The notes under the pieces are model-generated. The model did not search any database, was not told the DNA's origin, and was given only the letters and a program-made list of their open reading frames with translations. This document shows, in pieces, positions 35,892 through 44,914 of a stretch of DNA of 64,000 nt (within the stretch, counting starts at the first letter, position 1; every line of letters starts with the position of its first letter). The stretch comes from Fluviicola taffensis DSM 16823 (GTDB lineage Bacteria > Bacteroidota > Bacteroidia > Flavobacteriales_D > Crocinitomicaceae): positions 124,001 through 188,000 of the forward strand of contig NC_015321.1 of the NCBI RefSeq assembly GCF_000194605.1, given 5' to 3'. The translations under genes and the position numbers were made by a program.

Positions 35892-36659
35892 TTAAAATTC
35901 ATAACCAATTCTAAATTGTGGAACGACTCTACTGAATCCAAATTGGCTGTATTTATTTGTTACCTCATATTCAGTGTCATAATCTCCCCCTCCAGTATTT
36001 CCTAGAACATCTTTACCCGTTGAATGAATATTAGATGCTTTATTAAAGCTAGTATAAAGTAAGTATTCTGAAATTTCTAATCCCACATTTAATTTATTTG
36101 TCAATTTATAGTAAACTCCAATACCTAAACCTAAACCTGTAGCGAAGCCCGCACTTATTTTTTGATTTTCTGTCCAAATATAATCTGTCGGGTAATCAGA
36201 GTTTGTTCTATTATAATAGTTGTTCGTCCCTTTTCCATAATAGACAAATGGAATTTCTGATTTTAATCGAATCCTAAGACTTTTAAAATTTTCGTCTTTA
36301 CAAAATGTGATACTTGTCAAATAATGAGTTTGCTTATAATCAAATGTCTCTTTAACAAAATAATGTGCTCCACCATTGTAATCATACTCATTTTTTTCAT
36401 TCACTGATCTTGTGACAAGCCCCAAATTTATTCCAAGCGAAAAATCGTTTATTTTCCTTTGATAACTGAATGAATACCCCAGTGAAAGATATTTTCGTGA
36501 ATAATTAACTGATGGTGTCAGTAACCATTCATCCGTAAAATATTGTTTCATTGAATTTGTCATTATTGGAGAAAAAACGCCAATAGAGATTTCATTTTTT
36601 TGGCACATTGCTAATAAACCAAAAATCGTAAAGGTTAATGTTAGTGTAGTGTTCTTCAT
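35892..36659 (-). CDS. Outer-membrane beta-barrel-like protein (cassette 4)
   Basis: 255 residues; signal peptide about 1-19 (ending LLAMC/Q). Alternating aromatic strands (YSRKYLSLGYSFSYQRKI, FSLGINLGLVTRSV, FATGLGLGIGVYYKL, LNVGLEISEYLLY) and the terminal aromatic FRIGYEF fit an 8-12-strand outer-membrane barrel. Function unknown. Bounded by attC-like sites C and D. Confidence 0.6.
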   Translation of the reverse strand: MKNTTLTLTFTIFGLLAMCQKNEISIGVFSPIMTNSMKQYFTDEWLLTPSVNYSRKYLSLGYSFSYQRKINDFSLGINLGLVTRSVNEKNEYDYNGGAHYFVKETFDYKQTHYLTSITFCKDENFKSLRIRLKSEIPFVYYGKGTNNYYNRTNSDYPTDYIWTENQKISAGFATGLGLGIGVYYKLTNKLNVGLEISEYLLYTSFNKASNIHSTGKDVLGNTGGGDYDTEYEVTNKYSQFGFSRVVPQFRIGYEF

Positions 36660-36668
36660 AATTGTACA

Positions 36669-36832
36669 TAACGTTTTGGAGCTTTGCTTCGGCCGTTTTG
36701 GAACCGTTGTCTACCGAAATGTTTAAATAAAGATACAATGTTGCTAGGCATTTGCAAAGAAAAAATAAAGAAATTGTCTACCGCTTTTGCAAATGCTTTG
36801 GTGTCTGCAAGGCTGGGGCAAAGGTGCTGTTA
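36669..36832 (-). repeat. attC-like site D with extended central hairpin (164 bp)
   Basis: TAAC (36669) and GTTA (36829) bound arms GCTTTGC / GCAAAGG; the centre holds a perfect 11-bp inverted repeat GCATTTGCAAA (36748-36758) / TTTGCAAATGC (36785-36795) and a direct repeat TTGTCTACCG. Longer than most attC sites, the extra length being in the variable terminal structure. Follows the stop of the gene at 36842 by 9 bases. Confidence 0.5.
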
Positions 36833-36841
36833 GCGGTAGTT

Positions 36842-37387
36842 TTATTTTTCGACAAATTTCACAAGATTATACATTACGGGTTTATTCTCCATGGATTCAC
36901 CATCAACTACCTTGTAGTTTCCTTCAGCGTCAACGATAACAACAGACCCACTATTTTTCAACAAATAACGGATATCTAGTTTAGGAATCACTATTTTCTG
37001 GGATGGACCTTTGGTTGGTTCAAAAATAAAAGGGATAAACCGTGTAATATAATTAACTCTATCCTTATTTAAAGATTGTTTAAATTCTAATTTCACATAT
37101 ATGTCAGGACATTTAATTATCATTGGTTTGTAACCGATTGTGGAGCAGAAATAGCTCAAATTATATTGTCCGATTTTCGCATTTTCCATTTCCCAACCTT
37201 GACACATTGTCGATATTGATTTTTGATTAACAAAAAAATCTACGGAAACAAGAGTATCTTTATTATTAAGTTCAATGTTCTCAAATTCGAAAGTTATACT
37301 ATATCCCCAAAAAAAACCATCTTGAGCGACAAGATTTGAGGTGTGTAATATTGTAAAAAGGCTAATGATTAAATAAAGTTTAGTCAT
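36842..37387 (-). CDS. Hypothetical secreted protein (cassette 5)
   Basis: 181 residues with a signal peptide (about 1-21, IISLFTILHTSNLVAQ). Contains NQKSISTMCQGWEMENAKIGQYNLSYFC (positions about 53-80) with two Cys that may pair, and a basic C-terminal part. No family recognised. Starts within the 3' end of the gene at 37384 (4-base ATGA overlap), so the two are translationally coupled and probably one cassette. Confidence 0.55.
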   Translation of the reverse strand: MTKLYLIISLFTILHTSNLVAQDGFFWGYSITFEFENIELNNKDTLVSVDFFVNQKSISTMCQGWEMENAKIGQYNLSYFCSTIGYKPMIIKCPDIYVKLEFKQSLNKDRVNYITRFIPFIFEPTKGPSQKIVIPKLDIRYLLKNSGSVVIVDAEGNYKVVDGESMENKPVMYNLVKFVEK

Positions 37388-37940
37388 CTTTTATTAATTT
37401 TAGTTAACTTATTGCTAATTGATAGGTTCTCTTTAAACCTTTCTTTATACAGTTCATCATCTGAAGCAATAGTAACATTATACTTTGCATAGACACCACC
37501 GTTGCTTGCTGCATCTGATACCCATTCTTTAGTAATCATTATGTTGTTGTTTTTTAATGTAAAGTTTATTTCTGTTGGAACGTTTTCACGATATGAACCA
37601 ATATGATGCCCTGTTATTAGATAAAACAGCTGTATGTTTTCAATTGTTTCCTTGCAAGGAAAACGATTATTCTTGTTGAGAGAATCGGCACACGAGTATT
37701 CCCTTGATTCAAAGGTTCTGTAAGAAAAAATGAGTGTTGGAAATTTTGTTCCAACCACATATTCATTGTTTCCGAAAATCGTTATTGTATTGTTTGATTT
37801 ATATATACTATAATTTATTGAGTTGAATTGCTGCCCTAATGTTTCATAGAAAAAAACATTAATGCTGTCAATATTTATTCTCGTGTCGAATTTAATAGTC
37901 AAATTAAAATTGTCTTCTCCGGTGGCTTGACCAAAGCTAA
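37384..37940 (-). pseudogene. 5'-truncated secreted-protein gene fused to a desaturase fragment
   Basis: The frame read upstream of the TTG at 37902 continues LSLISFGQATGEDNFNLTIK, i.e. the second half of a signal peptide and the mature start, then meets a stop with no ATG. At that point the DNA is the 3' end of the desaturase fragment (37937). So the first part of the signal peptide and the start codon were lost in a recombination or deletion. A TTG start at 37902 could still give a 172-residue protein without signal peptide. The remaining protein has a Cys pair (SCADSLNKNNRFPC) and no known domain. Confidence 0.6.
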
Positions 37941-38518
37941 TTAATGAAAGCCATTAGAAATTCACCTACAAGCATAACAATAATGTGATAAATTAAGAAG
38001 TCGATACGAAAATAAAATACAATTGCTGCAAAAATTACAATTGAAATAAGTTCTAAAATTACATTTCGTTTATAGTTTTTATTTCCAATTTGTAGAGTTA
38101 CTTTGTGGATTAAAAACATATGAACAGGTCCGTATAAAATTGCACCGTACCAAGTCATTCCAGCGGATTTGCCTTCGTAATCTTGGTCTGTCAAACAATA
38201 TTTGTGATGTCTTATGTGATTGAATTTAACAGCGTGAATAGACGTCATCATTAAAATACTGTTTATGTACAACGACAACCAAGTCAAAAATTTATTTGTC
38301 CCAAGTGAATTATGGAAACCGTTATGAACTTGTCGAAGCCCAGTCAAAAAGAAAAATGCTGAAAAGGGTAATGCTATAATGTAGTAGCCAAAATAAGCAA
38401 GTGATATTGAAATTAAAAACCAAGGTATTGTCAAGTTGTTCTCAATTAGCATTTCTTTGAAAGACAAACTTTTCAAGTCTTTCCATTCAACCTTTTTTAG
38501 TATTTCTTGATGTGTCAT
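37937..38518 (-). pseudogene. Fatty-acid desaturase, 3'-truncated
   Basis: 193 residues against 300 or more for the family. Histidine box 1 (HNGFH, near 66) and box 2 (HIRHH, near 102) are present, as are four hydrophobic segments, but the third box (HxxHH), needed for the di-iron centre, is missing: the frame breaks after GEFLMAF, which in intact homologues continues toward box 3. The break coincides with the truncated start of the next gene. Presumably non-functional. Upstream, TAACTTAGTTATCTGCGC and GGCGCAAC hint at a degraded attC-like site near 38550-38610. Confidence 0.65.
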
Positions 38519-38816
38519 ATTTTCTACGGTTGTCGGTTAAAATATCTGCTAACTTAGTTATCTGCGCTACATAATTACCCTATTTGTAATTAAAGTGTTG
38601 TATAGGCGCAACTTTGTTTCGTTTTATTTTTCAATCAAATATATTAAAATTCGCTTCAAGTCGTCAAATGGACTTCTGATCTTCTGAATGACCAGCCAAC
38701 CGCATTAAAATGATTTCATGAACTGACATTTCAAACAAAAGGATGGGCCTTTTAAACACTTTGACGATTCGTTTCTTATTTTCGCAGCATTACAACAACT
38801 GAAATTATTTGCAAGT

Positions 38817-40190
38817 ATGAAATACTATTCTTTTTTGCTGCTTTTATTGCTATCGGGCTTTTCGTTTTCTCAAAAAAGCTCCGGGTCGGACTCTACAATC
38901 ATTCGACAGTTCTTCGACGAAGCTTTGGTGAGAGGGAAATCTCATGAAGATCTGCGTTCATTATGTAAAGGAATCGGAGCAAGACTTTCGGGTTCTGCTC
39001 AGGCTCAAATGGCTGTTGAATGGGGAAAACGAAAAATGGAATCTTACGGTTTTGATAAAATTTACCTACAACCGATTATGGTTCCACACTGGGAAAGAGG
39101 AAACAAAGAAGTTGCTTGGTATCAAAGTGGATCAGGAGATGCAATTCCTGTTGATATTTTAGCCCTTGGAGGATCTATTGGAACAAACGGAACTTTGAAA
39201 GCAGAAGTCATTGAATTCAAATCATTGGACGAATTAAAAAAAGCAACAAAAGCAAGTGTTCAAGGGAAAATTGTCTTTTTGAATCAACCAATGAATGCTG
39301 CAAATATTGTTACGTTTCAAGCTTACGGAGGTTGTTACGGAATTCGTGGTCAAGGAGCTGTTGAAAGCGCAAAACTGGGCGCTGTAGGAGTTGTGATTCG
39401 TTCGTTGGCTTTGCCTGATGATCATTTTCCTCACACAGGATCGATGTATTACGAAGACGGTGTTTCAAAAATTCCCGCTGGAGCTTTGTCCACAATTTCT
39501 TCTAATGAACTCTCAAAAGCACTTTCAAAAGGCAAAGTAAATCTGATTCTGGAAATGGATTGTAGAGATTTTCCCGATGAACCTTCTTTCAATGTGATGT
39601 GCGAAATCACTGGTAAAGAAAAGCCCAATGAAATTATCACCATTGGCGGACATTTAGATTCCTGGGATGCAGGTGAAGGAGCTCACGACGATGGTGCTGG
39701 AATCGTTCACTGCTTGGAAGCATTGCGCATTTTGAAAGAAACAGGTGTTCAACCAAAGCATACAATTCGTGTGGTTTTCTTTATGAATGAAGAGAACGGA
39801 AACAAAGGCGGAATTAGCTACGCTGAATGGGCAAAAAAAGAGAATCAGAAACAAATTGCAGCTGTTGAAAGTGATCGGGGTGGATTTAGTCCAGAAGGTT
39901 TTGAGTGTGATGGCGCAGAATCTTACATACAACTAATGAAAGGATTCTCAACAGTTCTGGCGCCTTATGGGTTGCATCATTTTGAAGCTGGTTATGGCGG
40001 AGTAGATATTAGTCCTTTGAAAAAATCCTATGAAGGTATTCCACTTTTCGGATTCGTTCCAGATTCACAACGTTATTTTGATTTTCATCATGCTGCAAGC
40101 GATATTTTTGAAAGTGTCAACAAACGAGAACTCGAATTAGGTTGCGCAAGTATGGCCGCTTTTGTTTATTTGTTAGATAAATCTTTATAA
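38817..40190 (+). CDS. M28-family metallopeptidase (carboxypeptidase Q-like)
   Basis: 457 residues; signal peptide about 1-18 (LLLLLLSGFSFS). A PA insert lies near 100-230, inside an M28 aminopeptidase/carboxypeptidase fold. Zinc ligands are visible: GGHLDSWDAGEGAHDDGAG (His and bridging Asp), MNEENG (Glu pair), ESDRGG (Asp) and DFHHAASD (His). Probably a periplasmic or secreted di-zinc exopeptidase for peptide nutrition. Two bases before the DinB gene, so co-transcribed. A TATTTTCG box lies about 35 bases upstream. Confidence 0.88.
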   Translation: MKYYSFLLLLLLSGFSFSQKSSGSDSTIIRQFFDEALVRGKSHEDLRSLCKGIGARLSGSAQAQMAVEWGKRKMESYGFDKIYLQPIMVPHWERGNKEVAWYQSGSGDAIPVDILALGGSIGTNGTLKAEVIEFKSLDELKKATKASVQGKIVFLNQPMNAANIVTFQAYGGCYGIRGQGAVESAKLGAVGVVIRSLALPDDHFPHTGSMYYEDGVSKIPAGALSTISSNELSKALSKGKVNLILEMDCRDFPDEPSFNVMCEITGKEKPNEIITIGGHLDSWDAGEGAHDDGAGIVHCLEALRILKETGVQPKHTIRVVFFMNEENGNKGGISYAEWAKKENQKQIAAVESDRGGFSPEGFECDGAESYIQLMKGFSTVLAPYGLHHFEAGYGGVDISPLKKSYEGIPLFGFVPDSQRYFDFHHAASDIFESVNKRELELGCASMAAFVYLLDKSL

Positions 40191-40191
40191 T

Positions 40192-40746
40192 ATGCCAGAA
40201 CAAAACAATTTCGTAGGAAGACCAAATCCAGAATTCGCACCTGCTTATGCGAAGTATTATTTTGAGCGAACAATTGGGCAAGACGACTTAATGCTTGCCT
40301 TGCAAAAAGATATGGATAACACCGTGAAATTTATTGCAAGTCTACCAGACGATAAAGAAAATTATCAATATGCCGATGATAAATGGACGTTGAAAGGTGT
40401 CATTCTTCATTTTATTGAAACAGAACGCATTTTTCAATACCGTGCACTTCGGTTTTCGCGCAAAGATAAGACTGAAATTGAAGGATTTGATGAAGGTTGG
40501 TACAGTCAACACAATAACACCGATCAACGCACATTTCAAGATTTAATGTTAGAATTTATAGATGTTCGCAAAGCAAGTATTTCTCTTTTCAAAGGAATGA
40601 ATACTGCAATGTTGGATTCTGTTGGAACGGCAAACAATAGCCCGAATACCCCCCGAAATTTGGGCTGGATTATGGTTGGACACGTAATTCACCACTGCAA
40701 TATTATCAAAGAACGCTATTTAGTAGATGATGATGAAGCCTTTTGA
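40192..40746 (+). CDS. DinB-family protein
   Basis: 184 residues forming the four-helix DinB/YfiT fold. The metal-site histidines are in GVILHFIETERIFQYR (near 67) and VGHVIHHCNIIKERY (near 160). DinB-like proteins include thiol-dependent transferases; a specific reaction cannot be named. Co-oriented and nearly contiguous with the M28 peptidase gene. Confidence 0.85.
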   Translation: MPEQNNFVGRPNPEFAPAYAKYYFERTIGQDDLMLALQKDMDNTVKFIASLPDDKENYQYADDKWTLKGVILHFIETERIFQYRALRFSRKDKTEIEGFDEGWYSQHNNTDQRTFQDLMLEFIDVRKASISLFKGMNTAMLDSVGTANNSPNTPRNLGWIMVGHVIHHCNIIKERYLVDDDEAF

Positions 40747-40869
40747 ATGATTAATGATAAAGTATTTCATTATTAAGCCAGATTCCATTCTTGATAATTG
40801 ATAATTTCTATTGCCTTTACTCCTAATTCTACCCCTGTTCATTTCTTGGTTAAGAAATTTTCATAAGAA

Positions 40870-40903
40870 TTTGGTAATATAAGCGCTAATACTTCTAAAT
40901 TTG
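40870..40903 (+). promoter_or_regulatory. Bacteroidota-type promoter of the alpha-oxoamine synthase gene
   Basis: TTTG at 40870-40873 and the exact -7 box TAAATTTG at 40896-40903, 22 bases apart (upper end of usual spacing), 52 bases before the ATG. Confidence 0.5.
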
Positions 40904-40955
40904 CACTCTGAACCATTTCTCAAATATTGAATTGATGGATGGAAAATGAACAAGT

Positions 40956-42224
40956 ATGACAGATATTTTTGATAAAATTGAACGTAATCGTGGACCTATT
41001 GGACAATACTCTAAAGGAGTTCACGGTTATTTCACCTTTCCAAAATTAGAAGGTGAACTAGGTAACAAAATGATTTTCCGCGGAAAAGAATGTTTGGTTT
41101 GGTCTTTAAACAACTACCTAGGATTAGCAAATCATCCAGAAGTTCGTAAAGCTGACGCAGATGCTGCAGCACAATACGGATTGGCTTACCCAATGGGGGC
41201 TCGTATGATGACTGGTCAAACTAGCGAACACGAGAAGTTGGAAAATGAGTTGGCTGAATTCATGGGAATGGAGGATTGTATCCTTTTGAACTTTGGATAC
41301 CAAGGAATGGTTTCTGCAATTGACTGTTTGGTTGACCGCAGTGATATCATTGTTTATGACTCAGAAGCTCACGCTTGTATTTTGGATGGTATGCGTTTAC
41401 ACACAGGTAAGCGTTTCGTATTCCAACACAACGACATGGAAAGCTTTGACAAACAAATGAGAAATGCTACTCGTTTGGCTGAAACAACTGGTGGTGGTAT
41501 TTTAGTTATTACTGAAGGTGTTTTCGGAATGGCTGGAGATCAAGGTCGTTTGAAAGACATTATCGAATTCCGTAAGTCAGGTAAATACAACTTCCGTTTA
41601 TTCGTTGATGATGCTCACGGATTTGGTACATTGGGAGAAACTGGACAAGGTGCTGGAGAAGCTCAAGGTGTTCAAAATGAAATCGATGTATTATTCGGAA
41701 CTTTTGCAAAATCAATGTCTTCAATTGGAGGGTTTATTTGTGCCAAAGAATCAATTATCGAATACTTCCGTTACAACATGCGTTCGCAAATGTTCGCAAA
41801 AGCATTGCCAATCACTATTACAATTGGTGCGCGCAAGCGTTTAGAGTTGTTGCGTACACGTCCAGAATTGAAAGCTAAATTGTGGGAAATTGCAGATGCT
41901 CTTCAATCAGGATTTAAAAATGCTGGTTTTGATATCGGTGCTTCAAATTCTCCTGTAACTCCAGTTTTCATGAAAGGAAACTTGGCAGAAGCAACGAATT
42001 TGACATTTGACTTACGCGAGAACTACAATATTTTCTGTTCAATTGTCATTTATCCTGTAGTTCCTAAAGACGTAATTATGCTGCGTATTATTCCAACTGC
42101 AGCTCACACTTTGGAGGATGTAAATTACACCATTGAAACATTCAAAAAATTGAAAGACAAATTAGACGCTGGTGCTTACAAAGCAGATGAATTAGCAGCT
42201 GTTGAAGTTGACAAGAAAAAGTAA
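40956..42224 (+). CDS. Alpha-oxoamine synthase (serine palmitoyltransferase / cysteate acyltransferase-like)
   Basis: 422 residues, PLP-dependent fold type I. VDDAHGFGTLG (near 217) provides the PLP ring contact Asp and His, and FGTFAKSMSSIGGF (near 248) the Schiff-base Lys. Alpha-oxoamine synthases condense an acyl-CoA with an amino acid; the bacterial Bacteroidota branch with the long N-terminal RGPIGQYSKGVHGYF extension includes enzymes starting sphingolipid or sulfonolipid synthesis. KBL (threonine catabolism) is the main alternative, less likely because no threonine dehydrogenase is near. Cytoplasmic, monocistronic. Confidence 0.8.
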   Translation: MTDIFDKIERNRGPIGQYSKGVHGYFTFPKLEGELGNKMIFRGKECLVWSLNNYLGLANHPEVRKADADAAAQYGLAYPMGARMMTGQTSEHEKLENELAEFMGMEDCILLNFGYQGMVSAIDCLVDRSDIIVYDSEAHACILDGMRLHTGKRFVFQHNDMESFDKQMRNATRLAETTGGGILVITEGVFGMAGDQGRLKDIIEFRKSGKYNFRLFVDDAHGFGTLGETGQGAGEAQGVQNEIDVLFGTFAKSMSSIGGFICAKESIIEYFRYNMRSQMFAKALPITITIGARKRLELLRTRPELKAKLWEIADALQSGFKNAGFDIGASNSPVTPVFMKGNLAEATNLTFDLRENYNIFCSIVIYPVVPKDVIMLRIIPTAAHTLEDVNYTIETFKKLKDKLDAGAYKADELAAVEVDKKK

Positions 42225-42323
42225 AAGAAAGCACTGCTTTCGATTAAAGACAAGCGTTAGCGCAGTCATGTAAAGTCATAATTAACTAGAGAGAGGTCTA
42301 CTTATCTCTAGTTAGAAAAAATT

Positions 42324-42360
42324 AAACCCTGATCCCGTATATACGAGATCAGGGTTTTTT
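42324..42360 (+). terminator. Intrinsic terminator of the alpha-oxoamine synthase gene
   Basis: AAACCCTGATC and GATCAGGGTTT pair, with inner CGTA/TACG, followed by T6; about 100 bases after the stop. Confidence 0.8.
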
Positions 42361-42461
42361 CATGCTTTCAACTAACATTCTCAGTGAATTACGAACAATT
42401 CGACAAATAATCGAATCAGGAAATCAAAGAATCGTGTATATTCACAACACAAAACTAAACT

Positions 42462-43700
42462 ATGCTAAAATTGCTTCGATCCGTGTTCTCCCCAAAGTTC
42501 ACCAATGAAACAAATTTCGAAGATGAGACAAAATTGCTTTTGGCTTATCGAATGTCTTTGTTTTTGACAATTGCAATTGGAATATTGACTATTGTATTAT
42601 TTATTTATTTCAGTATCGTCATTGCTTGCGTCACATTATCAGCATTCATATCTGTATTAGTAACCACAGCTTACATTTATAGAACTTCCAAGTTTCGAAT
42701 TCCAACAATACTATTCAACATCATTGGTGCAGTTTGTTGTACATCTACTTTATTTTTCATTCATAATCAGCCCCATTTTTTAGATGGATTTTGGATGACA
42801 ATCAATATACTATTTGCATTTATTGTACTTGGTGCACGTTGGGGAATTGGCTTCACTTTATTTCATGCAGCTTGTCAATCCGTTTATTTCTATTATTTCC
42901 TAGATGACCAAATGCAAATCATGCGAGATTTGACCCATGAACAGCTAGTCGCAATCGTTATAAACTGCCTACTTTGCTTCTCAATTATTGGTTATTTAGG
43001 TTGGGAAAACATTCGAACCAATGAAGTGGGCAAGAAAAAATTAAACGAAGCGCAAGATGTTCTTCAAGTTCAATACAACATCATCTCCAAACAAAATGAA
43101 GAGAAAACGGTGATGTTGAAAGAAATTCATCATCGGGTAAAGAATAACTTACAAATCATTACTAGTCTACTGCGCTTGCAATCGCGAGAGCTTGAAAATC
43201 CAGAAGCCATTGCCAAATTCAAAGATGCCACGCATCGGGTAATTGCCATGTCGATGATTCACGAAAAAATGTATCAAAGTGATCACCTTTCTACACTTCA
43301 TTTGAGAGAATACTTACACGATCTTTCTACTGACTTGGTTTCATCTTATCAATCTGGATATCCTGTAAACCTGAAGATTGATTGCGACATTGATTCCATT
43401 GGTTTACGCTCCGTAGTTCCAATTGCACTAATTTTGAATGAATTGATATCAAACTCATTAAAATACGCCTTCGATGATTACGACAATTGCTTGATTACCA
43501 TTTCATTTATGCATTATCAAGGTAAAAAATGTAAGCTCCTTTACAAGGACAGCGGAACTTGGAAGGCACCTTCTCGTCAAGGTTCTTTTGGATTAGACCT
43601 CATAGAATCGTTAACAGAACAATTGGAAGGAACAATGGATTTAAAAACCTATCCAGAAACTAGTTTTGAAATCATTTTTAGCCCACAAGAAGACAAGTAA
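42462..43700 (+). CDS. Membrane sensor histidine kinase (HisKA_2 / HWE-like)
   Basis: 412 residues. About six hydrophobic segments occupy residues 25-180 and form the sensor, with no extracytoplasmic domain of size. A short coiled coil (about 185-215) leads to the HisKA_2 box EIHHRVKNNLQIITSLLRLQSR with phospho-acceptor His near 223, then an HATPase domain (LILNELISNSLKYAF N-box; GSFGLDLIESL G-box). No response regulator is adjacent, so its partner is elsewhere. Convergent with marC; 4 bases between stops. Confidence 0.85.
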   Translation: MLKLLRSVFSPKFTNETNFEDETKLLLAYRMSLFLTIAIGILTIVLFIYFSIVIACVTLSAFISVLVTTAYIYRTSKFRIPTILFNIIGAVCCTSTLFFIHNQPHFLDGFWMTINILFAFIVLGARWGIGFTLFHAACQSVYFYYFLDDQMQIMRDLTHEQLVAIVINCLLCFSIIGYLGWENIRTNEVGKKKLNEAQDVLQVQYNIISKQNEEKTVMLKEIHHRVKNNLQIITSLLRLQSRELENPEAIAKFKDATHRVIAMSMIHEKMYQSDHLSTLHLREYLHDLSTDLVSSYQSGYPVNLKIDCDIDSIGLRSVVPIALILNELISNSLKYAFDDYDNCLITISFMHYQGKKCKLLYKDSGTWKAPSRQGSFGLDLIESLTEQLEGTMDLKTYPETSFEIIFSPQEDK

Positions 43701-43704
43701 TTAA

Positions 43705-44331
43705 TTACTTGATTTTCAAAATCTCTTGTACCGCTGACGAAACATACTCCACTCCGATTGCAATAACAATGAATCCGATAATGCGAGAAATTGCATTGAT
43801 TCCAGAAGCTCCTAAGGCTTTGACGATAAAATGAGATGTGCGTAGAATCAAATAAATCACCAAACAAACTGCGATAATTGCACAAACAGACATCAAATGC
43901 TGCTGATGACTCACAAAAGTTTGGTTGTAGGTAATCAGTAAAGAAATAGATCCTGGCCCAGCTAACATCGGAATTGCCAAAGGAGTTAAAGAAACTTCCG
44001 ACCTCGTTTCCAAATCTGCCTGAACACTTGCTTTTTTCATTCCTTTGTGCTTGGTGAATGAGCCTGTCAATAACGCAAATCCGGAAGTCGCAATAATCAA
44101 TCCACCAGCTACTCGCAAAGAATTGATGCTGATTCCAAAGAAACTCAACACATATTTTCCTGCGAAAAAGGAAATTAAAAGAATGATACATACATTGATT
44201 GAGGTCCACAAAGAAGTTTTATCTCTATTGTGTTTGGTATCATCCTTTGTTAATCCAACAAAGACGGGAACAGTTCCCAAGGGGTTCAAAACAGAGAATA
44301 AAGCGGCAAAAACACTGATGAAAAGTTCCAT
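43705..44331 (-). CDS. MarC-family integral membrane protein
   Basis: 208 residues from ATG 44331 (MELFISVFAALFSVLNPLGT). Six hydrophobic helices in two halves, with NPLGTVPVFVGLT and IPMLAGPGSISLLI, the two half-repeats of the MarC/YchE/YhgN family. The E. coli MarC role in drug resistance was not confirmed; true transport substrate unknown. Confidence 0.88.
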   Translation of the reverse strand: MELFISVFAALFSVLNPLGTVPVFVGLTKDDTKHNRDKTSLWTSINVCIILLISFFAGKYVLSFFGISINSLRVAGGLIIATSGFALLTGSFTKHKGMKKASVQADLETRSEVSLTPLAIPMLAGPGSISLLITYNQTFVSHQQHLMSVCAIIAVCLVIYLILRTSHFIVKALGASGINAISRIIGFIVIAIGVEYVSSAVQEILKIK

Positions 44332-44400
44332 TTTTTTCTGCAAAAGTCCCCATATTTCGGAGTTTGAACGTTAGGTGTATGTTAAATGTTAATTACGATT

Positions 44401-44463
44401 AATTCCTAATTCCTAATTCCTAATTCCTAATTCCTAATTCCTAATTCCTAATTCCTAATTCCT
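44401..44463. repeat. Heptamer microsatellite, nine copies of AATTCCT
   Basis: Nine uninterrupted 7-bp units AATTCCT upstream of the decayed four-helix-bundle gene. It differs by one base from the heptamer (ATTCGTA) on the other side of that gene when phased alike. Confidence 0.95.
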
Positions 44464-44513
44464 AATTAATCAATTCACAATTTTTATTATATTAAGTAAA
44501 AAACCATATTCAC

Positions 44514-44872
44514 ATCAAAGAAAATATTATTCAACAGAAAAGCTTCGATTTTGCAGTGCAGATAATCGAAATCTATAAATATCTTGCTTATGAGAAAAAA
44601 GAATTCGTCTTGTCTAAACAACTTTGCGCTCCGGAACATCCATTGGAGCAAATATTTCTGAGGCGGTTCGAGGGCAATCTTCAAAAGATTTTATTCATAA
44701 ACTTCAGATTTCCAGAAAAGAAACAAGTGAAACTCTTTATTGGTTAACCTTGCTTCAAAAAACAAATTATTTAAAACCAGATACAGCAATAATACTAATT
44801 CAGTCATGTGAAGAATTATTAAAAATTCTTACTTCCATTATAAAAACACTTGAACTCAAGATAAAGAATTGA
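44514..44872 (+). pseudogene. Four-helix bundle protein (23S rRNA-IVP / S23 family), frameshifted
   Basis: Upstream frame from 44514 reads KENIIQQKSFDFAVQIIEIY then KYLAYEKKEFVLSKQL; the downstream frame continues RSGTSIGANISEAVRGQSS and KDFIHKLQISRKETSETLYW, ending EELLKILTSIIKTLE. Together these are one S23/IVP four-helix-bundle protein of about 119 residues. A single base is missing in CTTTGCGC near 44622-44626 (CTTTTGCGC would restore the frame). The expected ATG is ATC (44514-44516). Two lesions indicate a dead gene. These proteins occur singly in Bacteroidota and are of unknown role. Confidence 0.8.
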
Positions 44873-44914
44873 ATTAGTCGATTCCAGCAATCCAGGTATG
44901 TCTATGGTAAGCAT

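Larger units (their letters stand above)
33905..38518 (-). mobile_element. Integron-like gene-cassette array lacking an integrase (CALIN candidate)
   Basis: Seven co-oriented minus-strand genes or fragments of no shared function lie here; three intact genes and one two-gene unit are followed at their 3' end within 3-14 bases by an attC-like imperfect inverted repeat opening TAAC and closing GTTA (34650, 35208, 35813, 36669). A lone GTTATAC half-site at 33905-33911 sits 4 bases from the stop of the first gene. Cassette genes without own promoters, small secreted or membrane products and variable attC lengths are typical of integron arrays. No tyrosine recombinase of the IntI type is in the window. 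The assignment is inference from repeat architecture. Confidence 0.55.

Noticed and set aside
38519-38640. attC-like site upstream of the truncated desaturase
   Set aside because: TAAC, GTTATCTGCGC, a TAATTAC/GTAATTA hairpin and GGCGCAAC are present, but they do not form a full set of attC arms; too degraded to list as a feature.
43649-44209. 186-codon minus-strand frame over marC
   Set aside because: Same strand but other frame of the well-supported marC gene; Cys/Phe/Tyr-rich composition typical of a shadow frame.
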